64,000 nt of DNA from Emiliania huxleyi CCMP1516 (lineage: Eukaryota; Haptophyta; Isochrysidales; Noelaerhabdaceae). The DNA lies in NCBI RefSeq assembly GCF_000372725.1, contig NW_005198091.1, positions 431,771-495,770 on the forward strand, given 5' to 3'. The notes beneath the pieces were generated by a model. The model was not told the origin of the DNA and did no database searches. It saw nothing but the letters and a program-made list of their open reading frames with translations. Shown piece by piece: positions 43,191-53,409 of this stretch. A program made the translations under genes and the position numbers. Position 1 is the stretch's first letter. Each line of letters opens with the position of its first letter.

Positions 43191-43278
43191 GACGACCAGG
43201 GACACAGGGGAACGGGTACGGGGAGCGCATCGCGACACGGAGGGGGGCTGGGCAGGGTTCACCCACACACGACACAAC

Positions 43279-44156
43279 CTGAGGGAGGGTGTAGAGGATG
43301 TAGAGTGTAGAGCGCTGTAGAGCTGAAGAGATGTAGAGCGCTCTGGAGCGCTGTAGAGCTGTAGAGCTCTACATCCGGCGCGGGACGATGTGAGTCCGAT
43401 GTAGAGCGATGTAGAGCGCGATTTTGCTGTAGAGTTTGTTGTAGAGGCTCTACAGCCAAACCGCCGGGAAGGCAGTGACTCAAAGAGGTCGAGCCGCGCT
43501 AATGGGGTGTCTCCGAGCTTACTGGAGCTCTGATGGACGGCCCTGACTATCCCTGACACACAGAGAGTCACTCTGACGGCACACAACACCCTATAACTGC
43601 GTCATGACCAGCCTGCCATGCGTCGCCGGTGCCGCATTCGTCGCTGTGCTTCTTTAGCAGGCGGTGGACTGTCGGCTGCGAGGACGGTCGCATCTGCCGA
43701 GGCGAGGCGAGCATTGTTGAGCGTTGCATGCGCCATGACTCGCGCCAGCGCGTGCGGGAGCTCCTGGCTGAGCGTTGAGTCCAAGCGAGTTGCGCTGGCC
43801 ACGATCGCTACGCCGAGCCGAGCTGACGCGCCGAGGCGCCGGCCAGTCGCAGCCGTGAGGCATGCCATAGCAGCAGAGGCACCTCCTACCCATTGGGCGG
43901 GCAGACAGAAGGCCAGGGCAGCACTGGCAAGTGCAACGCGCCTCATGTCGGAGAGCGACCGTGCCTCGTTTGCCGCCTATGATGTAGAGTTTGTTGTAGA
44001 GATTTCACGTTGTAGAGCGCCTCTACATCGCTCTACATCGGACTCACATCGTCACGCGCCGGATGTGCTCTACAGCTCTACAAGAGCTCTACAGCGCTCT
44101 CCAGCTCTACAGCTCTACAGCGCTCTACACTCTACATCCTCTACACCCTCCCTCAG
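43279..44156. mobile_element. non-autonomous DNA transposon with long inverted repeats and perfect 8-bp TSD
   Basis: The element is 878 bp. The left end is CTGAGGGAGGGTGTAGAGGA and the right end is its reverse complement (TCCTCTACACCCTCCCTCAG). The arms pair over about 170 bp with internal GTAGAGC-type subrepeats. The 8-bp GACACAAC occurs immediately outside both ends (43271-43278 and 44157-44164). An 8-bp duplication fits hAT, P or Merlin-type transposition; the termini do not decide which. No transposase is present. A 345-bp ORF (43602-43946) occupies the centre. Related solo termini lie at 432-467 and about 41530-41566. Confidence 0.88.
43602..43946 (-). CDS. small ORF with signal peptide-like start inside the transposon, 114 residues
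   Basis: The protein starts MRRVALASAALAFCLPAQWV, which looks like a signal peptide, followed by Ala-rich sequence (VAIVASATRLDSTLSQELPH). I recognise no family. It occupies the middle of the 43279-44156 element and could be a captured host exon. Because GC-rich sequence makes long ORFs by chance, confidence is low. Confidence 0.3.
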   Translation of the reverse strand: MRRVALASAALAFCLPAQWVGGASAAMACLTAATGRRLGASARLGVAIVASATRLDSTLSQELPHALARVMAHATLNNARLASADATVLAADSPPPAKEAQRRMRHRRRMAGWS

Positions 44157-45123
44157 GACACAACAAACAACTCTAGAGAGACAGGGTCCCAGGGATTCTG
44201 CGCAAGTTGCGGATACACCCTGGTCCCCCAGGTGTGAACGTCACGTGTGAACAGTCTCAGTAGCCACTGTGAGTCTCCCGCGACAGCCGTAGTGTCTGTG
44301 AATAGTGCGGGGAGCGAGTAGATAGCCGAACGGGGGCTTTCCCCGACCTCCCCGAGGTCGGCCTGCGACCTCCGAGAGGTCTTGCGCCGCTGCACCCGCC
44401 GGGTTTTGCGAGCCCGGAAACGCTGAAAAGTAGGCTAGTAAGCGGGTGTTCTGTGTGGCTTGAGTAACATCAAAGTTCTAATACCGCCCGGAGGTGCTGT
44501 CACTCCGTAGAAGAACGAACTAAGTAAACCTCACCGAGGTCGCCACTCAACCTCCCGGAGCGCGGAGGTCATGGCAGAGCGTCGGGCGCCATGCGCCCGC
44601 TCGCCAGGGGCCGGCCCGGGGAGTGGCAGTCGCCCTTCTTGCGACCTGCGTCAGAGGCTGCAGAACACGCTGCATATCGCCGGTTCACGGGCCCAAGGCG
44701 GTGGTTCACGCCTCGGGTCCGGCGGCAGCTCACGCCCTGCACAAGGTAAACTCCCAGTTCCGCAGATTGGTAGCGGCGGCGGGGGAAAGGCTGCATGCAG
44801 CCTTTCCCAGCCCACCACCTTGGCTTCCAGCCTTCCCAAAGCCAACCGTTCAGTTGTTGGATCAGGGGACGCAGAAACCCCCAAAGTCAACCGTTCAGTA
44901 GTTCGACCACAAGGGGGGAAATTTTCCCAAGTCGACCCTTCAGAGGTCGCGTCGGAAAAGGGCAAAGTTGAGCTCTCAGCGGTTGCTCAGAGGTTGCAGA
45001 CGGCAAAGTTGAGCACTCAGCGGTTGCACCAACGGTTGCGCAGATCCCGTCCAAACTTAACCCATAAGGGACGCAAGTTCGATAACATACTCTGCCGACC
45101 GCACGGCCGCTTCGGCAGCAGAG
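44157..45123. other. spacer with short direct repeats upstream of the orphan ORF
   Basis: It holds three inverted GACCTC...GAGGTC segments (44348-44380), repeated CAACCGTTCAG strings (44842, 44888) and a duplicated block, GGCAAAGTTGAGC (44960 and 45002) with CTCAGCGGTTGC. A frame is open from 44571 but reads as low-complexity. I see no recognised gene. Confidence 0.5.
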
Positions 45124-46542
45124 ATGGGCGACCAGACTGGACAGGGCTGGATGTGCCAGAAGGCAGCGCAGCTCCTCGAACCAGCGTCAAAGGCGATGCA
45201 GCTGGCCAAGGGTCTCATTGCCGGGAAGCTGCACAGCGAGCCTGTCGACACAACCGACTGGTCGTCTCTCTCCGACCATTCAGGCGGATACGGTGCGAGG
45301 GGCTTCATCGGGATCAACTTTCTGGGCCGACTCTTCACTGCGTCCAAAGTTGGCCGTGGGCATGGCAACCCCACGGACATGGTGCTGAACGAGGCGTACA
45401 AGGAGCTCTCGATCATGCTCATCCCCAAGGACGGCCAGGCCGAGGTCTCCTCTTTCGGCACCATGCTCAAGCTGGCCACTTCCACCAAGCAGCCTGACAA
45501 CTGGAGCGGCTGCCAGCCGCCCGACTTCCGCTACATGCTCACTAGCGGCAACCTCCTGGACGGCACCAACCTCGCCCAAGTCATGAAGCAGCCGCACGCT
45601 GACAAGATCCTGCCCGACCACTCGCCAATCGGCCTCGCCCGCATTGCAGTCTGCAAGGACTTCCTCCTCGGCGGCGGGCACGAGTGCCCAAAGATTGGCT
45701 GTGATGAAGAGATTGACTGCCACCAGTACCTGGTGCCCTCCATCCGGCTGCTCAACCTCAACCCTTCAGCAGCTGGGCTCCCATTCAAGCTCAAGACGCC
45801 GGACGGCAACTCCATCACCATCAAGAACGAGGCGGAGTACACCGCCCTGACCGAGGCCACGGCCATGATGCTCATCACGATGAGTGTGCAGCACAACTTG
45901 ACGGCGGCGCTGTGCTGCGCCGACGAGGCCGCTCGCAACGAGATCATGCACTCGCCCGCCATCCATGCCGTCCGGAAGTACGGGCTCATGCCGAACGTGC
46001 TCAAGCTCAAGAAGTTCACCCTCGACGCCATCTCCCAGGACGATGCGCTGCTCAACATCACCATCGATGTCTCCGCAGACGGGTTCCCACTTGTAGCTGG
46101 TGGCAACTTCCTGGCCGAGCTCTGGCCCCGTCTGCTTAGCTCGCGACTCCACCTCTCCAAGATCGGCTCAAAGTACCCGACGCTCAACTCGAACCTCCCA
46201 GTGGGGTTCGAGCTCGTAGGTGGAGGTGGGTTGACCGAGAGCGAGTGCCCCTCGGACGACAGCTTCGAGTCAGCCGAGGACAAGTCGCCGTCGGGCTCCC
46301 GCTCGGAGGGCTCAGCCGAGGGGTCCGAGCTCGCGGCGGAGCTCACGGCATCTCCCCTCTCGTATAGGACAAAGTTGCACCCGGCGGCACGGGGGCAGGC
46401 GCGGGCCTCCTACTGGTTGCGCTCTCCTAGTTCTCCTGCTCCTGACAAGGGACAGCGACAGGTTCGGAGATGCTCTCGCTTTCCAACCATCTCTCAGTTT
46501 CTTCAAAAGCCCCTGCCTGGGTTCCGGCTCCTAGCCAGATAG
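45124..46542 (+). CDS. orphan ORF, 472 residues, in a mobile-element context
   Basis: Intronless ORF starting MGDQTGQGWMCQKAAQLLEP. Composition is well balanced (GSGYGARGF-type loops are absent; ordinary helices such as EAYKELSIMLIPKDGQAEVS and VCKDFLLGGGHECPKIGCDE). A CysCysHis-containing patch, CPKIGCDEEIDCHQYL, might bind metal. After SADGFPLVAGGNFLAELWPR the tail is Ser/Glu-rich. I recognise no family. The 3' end overlaps the inverted repeat of the next element (GFRLLAR is encoded by the repeat), so the last residues are element-derived. A TE-encoded structural protein or a lineage-specific gene are both possible. Confidence 0.5.
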   Translation: MGDQTGQGWMCQKAAQLLEPASKAMQLAKGLIAGKLHSEPVDTTDWSSLSDHSGGYGARGFIGINFLGRLFTASKVGRGHGNPTDMVLNEAYKELSIMLIPKDGQAEVSSFGTMLKLATSTKQPDNWSGCQPPDFRYMLTSGNLLDGTNLAQVMKQPHADKILPDHSPIGLARIAVCKDFLLGGGHECPKIGCDEEIDCHQYLVPSIRLLNLNPSAAGLPFKLKTPDGNSITIKNEAEYTALTEATAMMLITMSVQHNLTAALCCADEAARNEIMHSPAIHAVRKYGLMPNVLKLKKFTLDAISQDDALLNITIDVSADGFPLVAGGNFLAELWPRLLSSRLHLSKIGSKYPTLNSNLPVGFELVGGGGLTESECPSDDSFESAEDKSPSGSRSEGSAEGSELAAELTASPLSYRTKLHPAARGQARASYWLRSPSSPAPDKGQRQVRRCSRFPTISQFLQKPLPGFRLLAR

Positions 46543-47013
46543 GGGGTCTGTTGCCTATGACTCGCACCAAAACGCCCTACCTACCTACCTATTGCGGGCG
46601 CCAATCGCCAGGCTCCGTGCCCCACCTACCTACCTATTCCCAGGCCGCGCAGCGAAGCGAAAAAATACCCGTTAGCCCTCTGTGAATAGGCTCCCAGCGC
46701 CCGCCGCGCGCCGGCTTGTACCGCGGTGCGCGCCGCTCGCGAGCCCGTCAGAGCATGGCCTACTGGGCTCTCGAGGCGTTGGACGGCTCCAAAACGGCAC
46801 TCTCTTCCCTCGACAGAGTCGAGGGCACGGACCCTCCCGTCTCCCGCGCAAGCCAAGCGGTTTTTTTACTTTCACCCCCCCCCACCCCCCCCACACCACC
46901 GCCACCTACCTACCTATTGCGGGGCCCTCTGGGGCGGTCAAAACCGGACCTACCTACCTATTGCATGGGGTCTAACCGCCAGACCCCCTATCTGGCTAGG
47001 AGCCGGAACCCTG
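46516..47013. mobile_element. ~500-bp element with ~32-bp inverted termini
   Basis: GGGTTCCGGCTCCTAGCCAG followed by ATAGGGGGTCTG at 46516 is repeated in reverse complement ending at 47013. Inside are several ACCTACCTACCTATTGC strings in the same orientation (46580, 46623, 46908, 46950) and a poly-C/CACC tract. No coding capacity is apparent. The orphan ORF stops within its left terminus and the serine-hydrolase gene starts 40 bp after its right terminus. Confidence 0.75.
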
Positions 47014-47053
47014 GGGACGTTAAAGCACCTTGTTGCCGCTGCGCAGGCGAACG

Positions 47054-49865
47054 ATGCTCCTCGCCGCGCACCTTGCGGCGCAGGCCCACACGCACGGCGG
47101 TCTCGGTCCCGGCCCAGGCCCGTGGGCTCACGAGCCTGCCGAGCTGCACAGCCTCTCGAGCACGGCGCTCGACGAGGCGGCAGAGCGGCTCAGCAGGGAG
47201 CTCCCGCACCGGTACTGCTTTCTGGTGGCCAAGGACGGCGCAGTGGTGCACGAGTCGTACTCGGCAAACTCGTCGGAGACCCTCTACTCGATGGACTCGG
47301 CGATGAAGCTCGGGACTGCCGCGCTCATCGGGATAGCGCACGCCGACGGGATGCTCGACCTCGACGCGCCGCTCGCCGAGTACGGCCTCGAGCCGACGGC
47401 GGACTGGGGACCGTACTGGCCGCTCGTGACGACGCGCCACCTCCTCTCCATGGTCTCTGGCCTCGGCCAGAAGCCGCCGGGCACCGCCTTTGCGTACGAC
47501 TCCGGCTCGCACCTGCAGGAGCTCATCTGGCTGCTCGAGCACGTCACGCGCGAGGCGTCGGTGCACTGGGCGACGCGGCGGCTGGCGATACCGCTCGGCG
47601 TGCCAAACATGTTTGCGGGCCAGACCGAGTCGGCCCACGTCCACGCCGGCGGCGACAACCGGCTGCCGTGCTCGGCGACGGAGTCCGGCTGCAGGAGAGG
47701 CTCCTTCCGGCACCCTTCCCAGACGCTTCCCGCACCCTTCCTGCAGGCGATGCTGCGGCTCGGGCAGCTCTTCGTCAACGGCGGCTGGTGGGCCGACCGC
47801 GACGGCGCGGGCGGCGCGCCTGCTGTCGGGCAGCGCTCCACCGCGCTCCTCACGCCTTCCGGGGCTGTGCTTGCAGGCGCTCCGGTGCGGCTGCTGTCTG
47901 CAGCGTACGTGCGGGAGGTCTTCACGCCGCAGTACCCGGAGACGAACTCGGCGTACGGCTTCCTGACGTGGCTCAACCAGCACCCCAGCCGGCCCGCAGG
48001 CGAGATGTCCGGAGATGCAGCCGAGATGCGATGCGATGGCACACCAGCCGAGGTGCAACGCGATGCGAGGGGCTCGGAGGGCTGGGGAGGAGGGCTGGGA
48101 CGAGGGGCGAGGGGCACGGGTGGTGGGGTGGTGGGGGTGGTAGTCTCGCGGCTCTCGCGGCCAGACGGGCTCAGGCCATCGCTCCGGCCCCCCTGCCGGA
48201 CGCCTCTCTTTCCCTTCCCGTAGACTCGTACAAGCGGCCTGGCCTCGGCTGGTGCGACATCCGCGTGCACGGCGCGTGGTGCGACGCGGGCGGGTCTCTC
48301 GTGGTGTGAACAGCGTCTCTTCACACCTACTGCTGTGAACAGGCGCGTGGTGCGACGCGGGCGGATCCCCGGTCGACGCGCCGCCCTCGCTCGCCCTCGG
48401 CATGGGCTGGCTCGCAAAGTACGTCCTGCTGCTGCCAGAGGTGACACCACACCCGAGATGCAGCCGATCTCGGACCCGAGATCGCACGCAAACGGTCCCA
48501 ACACCGCCCGCGCGCCTCCGCCCTCCCACCTCTCTGCGCTCCCGCAACACTCAGACGCGCACGGTCGTCGTCTCGATCGGCCAGTCGTGGACTCGCTCCG
48601 CAGCGTGCCAGCCGCCCCAAAACGTGTGGAACTACGACGAGGCATTCGGATCCCGCACCCTCTGGCGCTCCGTCGGCTCCGCGCTGCTGCCGCCGCCGCG
48701 CGCCTCGCCCGCCGCGCCCGCGTCCAAGCTGAGCCCGCTGCTCGCGCGGCTCGGCCTGCTCGGCAACTACTCCCTGCCGCGGCCGACGTACGGACGCGAG
48801 GCGGCCGCCCTCGTCGCGTGGGAGTCGCTTCGGCAGGAGCAGGAGAACGACCTCTGGTTCCGCGCGAGGCTGGCCGCGTGGGAGCTGCTGCCGCGAAAGA
48901 TCTCCGAGTTTGTGCAGATGGTCGACACGTCGGCGGAGGTGGTCCGCGAGTCCGCGGTCACGACGTACGACCAGCACGGCAAGCCTGCAATCCTGCCCAC
49001 CCTCTCGCCCGCCTGGCCGGGGCCGCCGCCGCCGGGCCAGCGCGCCGACGAGCCCGCGGCCGACGACGTCGTCGCCGAGGTTGGCCTCGCCGCCTCCAAG
49101 GCGGCGGACGGAGTCGCCGGCGCAGCGGACTGGCTCTTCACCTTGGGCGGCTCGGGCGGACCGCTCGGCTCTTGCTACTGCGCCTGCCCGATCGACTTGG
49201 GGTTCGGGCAGTGCTTCGACGCGCGCTCGGAGGGCGAGTGCGCGGCGCTCGAGCCGCTCGGCCGCGAGCACTGCCCTGCGATCGGCGTGGTCAACCAGTG
49301 CGCGCAGCGGTGGCCCGACTGCTCCTTCATGCCGATCATCCTCTCGTGGAAGCTGCTGCAGGGCAACCCGCTGCAGTGCGAGACGCGCAAGCCGTGCCCG
49401 CAGGCGCCCACGCTGACGCACTTTGGAGGGGAGCCCCACTTCCGGCAGTCGGAGGACGTGACCGAGGACACGACCGGCTCGTGCGACTGCTACGCCGAGC
49501 GCTTCGTCCGCTGCACGTGGGACGAGCGGCCCCGCTGCGGGATGCTGCCCGGCAACGGCGAGAGCCACACCGCCGTGCTGGCGGGCGCCGCCGCCGCGCT
49601 AGAGAAGAGCACCGCGCTGCTGCAGCTGCAGGAGCTGCCCACCGCACAGCAGCGAGCGGCGGGGAGAGCCTACTTGCGCGGTGCGCCGGCCGCGAGCGCA
49701 ACGCCGGCGGGGTGGCGCTGGTGGCGCGCCGCGACAGGGTACGGCGGCGGCGCGGCCGCGGCAGGCGGCGCGGCGGCGGCGGCAGCTGCGGCCGCGCTGG
49801 GGCTGGCCGTGCGGGGCCGCAGGAGACGAGGGAGGCGCGGCGCGACGACCGCGCCCCTCGTATAG
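47054..49865 (+). CDS. beta-lactamase-fold serine hydrolase with Cys-rich C-terminus and membrane helix, ~5 exons
   Basis: Exons are 47054-47813, 47877-47999, 48224-48271, 48343-48440 and 48555-49865; phases agree and give 779 residues. The catalytic motifs of serine beta-lactamase/DD-peptidase-like hydrolases are present: SAMK (SxxK) in YSMDSAMKLGTAALIG, and YDS (YxS/N) in TAFAYDSGSHLQEL; TTRHLLSMVSGL is also typical. After the hydrolase domain come a Cys-rich region (GSCYCACPIDLGFGQCFDAR, SCDCYAERFVRCTWDERPRC) and an Ala/Gly-rich segment near the C-terminus that may span the membrane. The N-terminus MLLAAHLAAQAHTHGG is short for a signal peptide. Function on a peptide, ester or amide substrate is unknown. 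Three introns begin GC; intron 3 lies within a duplicated 22 bp. Confidence 0.7.
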
Positions 49866-52519
49866 CCGCTTGGCCCGCTCTTCCGCGGGGTGCGGGGCGA
49901 CGGATGGCTGAACAAAGCGCATGTCTATGCGTGTACCCATGCGAAATCTCACATACACTCCATCAACAGACGACGCACACAGACAGATACGCCCATGAGT
50001 TTGCGAGAGACATGTTTTGTTCTGTGTATTGATTGGCGCTGCACTTCTCTTTTATCACCATATTTTTTTTAAATTATTATCATAATTTATGCCATAAATG
50101 GATACGTAGACGTTAGACCGTACTCCGTAGGCCGTAGCCCTCTCCCGTCCTCTCCATCAAAGAAGAACAAACAAAGTGTGTGTTGTTTCATGCGATTTGG
50201 TATTGCGATAACTTTTACTTCGAGACGTCCCGCAGCTCCGCGATATCTCCTGGCGATCTTCCGCCAACGGATCTTACCCCGCCTGTGTACGTGGCTGGGT
50301 TCACAGCGATTGTACTTTTAGGGATCCCTAGCTTACAGGGAGAACTCTCTCTCTCGATTGTAGTGACCAAAAAATGTCCACCTCAGAGGCACCTCCGGAG
50401 GCAGGCCGCCGCACGTCGGCGACACAGCTCCAGCTGTCGAGCTGACCCGCAGCTCCTCTCAGAGCGGGAACTGTGACGAAAGTTGACTGAGGCGGTTGTC
50501 AGGAATCATCATACGGATCACATGGTGGCTCTCTCATGACGGCGGCGGCGGCGCAGAACGAGGCAGAGGAGAGCGACGCGACAGAGGAAGAAGCGACAAG
50601 GGAGAGCACGACGAGAAGGGGGCACCGCGAGGTGGCACGAAGGTTGCAGCGAGAATCGGCGAGAGACTGCGAAGAGAGATAGGAAGAGGCGGACAGCCCC
50701 CTCCCCTCTTGCACAACAGGAATTCTGACAATTAACCAGTTGCAGGTGAAGGAAAGGCACAACTCTCAGAACGATGGGCTTGCCCATCCCGGAGTGGTTC
50801 GATCCCACACAAACCCGCCCGAGACGGTGACGGGAAGCGTACGGCGGTCTCAGGCCCAGTGAGGTAGTGCGCCAGTCCAACCCGGATCCTGCTGAACAAG
50901 CTCCTCTTGTAGCTCGATCGGTCACACCGCCATCGCCGTCGGGGAGAGGGGGGACGACACTGCTTTGGCAGCGTGCACCTCGATCCTGCATACCGTGTTT
51001 GTTATGACCCCCCCCAATGAACACCAGTGAGGGAGGGCGAGACGATCGAGGGGTCCCGTACCATGCGGAATCGGCCCTATCCAGTGCTCAAGTGCTCAAG
51101 AGGCGGACGCCCAAGGGTGGGCGACGGCTAGCGCACCACACCCCTCTCCTTAAAATCCCTGTGTGGTGGCGGCGTGCCGTTCTAGCCATTCTTTTTCTTT
51201 ACCACCCAAGACAGCAACGGAATGGGGCGCCCAACACGTGCCCGGATTACTGTGCCTTCCCCGGGTGCAGCCTTTCGGTTCGTGAAGGGTCGGTGCGTGT
51301 CGTGACCCCCTGGAACACCCGTACCCCCGCACCATCTCCGTCGCTTGGTTCTATAACCTCTGCCACCACCGGGAGGCGGCCAGGGCTTCATAGACTCGGT
51401 CGAGAGACCCCAGATTGGCATCCATGCCTCTCTGGACAGGGTGGCCCGCCACAAGGACCCCAGGAATTGCGACTCGCCGCTTTCCTCCCGCTGTGATTCT
51501 GTGTGAGCTCTGTGTCTTGATTTGCCAACAATATACCTAAAACCCAAGACAGCTTGGAGAGCTCCCGGTAACGCAACATTTCGTAACGATTGTCGCTAAA
51601 CGACATCTGCCTCCTTCAGCCTCTGTTGGGGCGGAATGCGCGGGGTTTTCGGCGCGATGCCTCCGGCTAGTACACGGTACTGCTCTGCCGCAAACTCTCC
51701 TGCGCTCGCGTGACGTGTGGGGCGCGTGCACTGCGCTCGAAAGTCGCGATTTGGCAATAGGCGCTCGAGCCGGCGCGCAGTGGAAGGGGGCGCCGCGCAG
51801 GGGGGTCGGGGGGGTGCGAGGGGGGGCGTGGGTCGGGCGCGCACCGGCCGGCTCCGGGAGCGGCCGTCACGTCGAAGAGGGGACCTGGTGCTGCTCGAAT
51901 GACGACGCATGCCGCTCTGCTGCGCCGCCGATAGCCCCTCTTCCGAGCCGGCGCGTGGCGGCGAGCCGCGGCCAGTATCGCTGGTGCGGTGGAGGCGGCA
52001 GCTTGCATCGGCCGGCAGCGGGTGCGGCCATCACGTCGATGAAGGGGGGTTGTCGGCGACTCGTATGGCTCGAGGCCTACGCTGCGCCGCCCAAGCCCTA
52101 CTGCCGATCCAGCGCCTGGCGTTTGGGGCGAGCCGCGGTCGTCGTCGCTGATGGTATATGGCGGCGGCGGCGGCGGCTCGCCCTTCCCTCCGGCCGCAAT
52201 TCCGATCCCGCCGCGCTCGCTGGAGGTGGCGCGCCCACCGCGGCACGGCCGTGGCTGCGCATACACCTTACGCCCTTTCTCCTCAACGGCTATCCGTGCT
52301 TGCTGTGCCCCTGCGTGGTGTGTTTCAAGTTCTTACAACCCAAGGTGATAGAGGGCAAAAAGATCGATTGCGCTCTTGCCGATCCGCACCTGCCTAGGCT
52401 CTTGGGTGGCGCACCCAGCTCTCACAACGCACGTGGTTATTCTTTCTTTGGGAGCCTCCGGAGACTACCGCCCGACCACTCCTTGGTGGCACTGCCACCA
52501 AAGGCAAGGACGACTGAAG
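49866..52519. other. intergenic, repeats; no supported gene
   Basis: Positions 50560-50700 are the left half of family A and 51108-51185 its right half, about 400 bp apart. Positions 50040-50100 are A/T-rich. Positions 51200-51500 read partly open on both strands but show no domain. Positions 51850-51990 and 52015-52150 resemble each other (GGCGAGCCGCGG in both) and may be an old ~165-bp duplication. An upstream exon of the TIR gene may lie here, since that gene lacks a signal peptide in the visible ORF. Confidence 0.5.
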
Positions 52520-53376
52520 ATGATATACAACATGAGGAGCTCCGGCGTGTCCGCCCCCACGCCTTTCGCTGCCGCCACCACGCCTACGCCGTCGCTCCGG
52601 CGACTGCTTGAGACCGTGGAGTGGACTGGCTTCGCTCCCGCGCCGAGCAGCCTCGAGATTTGGGGCGCTGCTGTCCGTGCAGCGCCTCCGGCCCCGCCGG
52701 GCGAGCAGAATCACGACTGGAAGCCGCAGGTTGGCGAGAGTTGCAACGACGATTGCTTCTACGCCAACAACGGAGTTTGCAACGACGGGGCTGCCGGCTC
52801 GACCGACGCCCTGTGCGCGTGGGGCTCCGACTGCCGGGACTGCGGGCGCCGCGAAGGCGCAAAGCCTGCGTGGAGCGCCCCGCCCCCACCCTCGCCGTCC
52901 CCGCCCTCGCCGCCGCCGGGCACGGTGTGCTCAAACACGTGCTTCTACGCAAACGACGGCAGCTGCGACGATCAAGCCACGGCCGAGGGCGAAGAGGCGC
53001 TGTGTGCCTATGGAAGCGACTGTGAGGATTGCGGCAAACGCTCGGCCTTGTCTCCCCCACCCCCTCCACCTCCCACGCCGCCGCCACCCTCGCCGCCACC
53101 GCCGCCGTCACCGCTGCCGCCCTCGCCGCCGCCGCCGCCGCCGCCTCCGCCGCCGCCCTCGCCGCCGCCTCCGTCGCCACCTCCGCCTCCGTCCCCGCCG
53201 CCGCCCTCGCCCTCGCCCTCGCCGCCTCCCTTGCCGCCGCCTCCCTCGCCGCCGCCCCCTCCGCCGCCTCCGTCACCGTCGCCTCCTGCCCCGCCGCCGC
53301 CCTCATCACCGTCGCCCTCTCCGCCACCGAGCCCGCTGCCGCCGTCGCCGCCGCCACCCTCGACGCCGCCATCGCC

Positions 53377-53409
<33 letters not shown>

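Noticed and set aside
46988-48645. 520- and 453-residue - strand ORFs over the serine-hydrolase gene
   Set aside because: They are antisense shadows in GC-rich coding sequence; the + strand carries SxxK and YxS motifs and consistent splice phases.
50790-50830. tRNA-like T-arm GTGGTTCGATCCCAC
   Set aside because: No A box, anticodon arm or acceptor stem can be formed around it.
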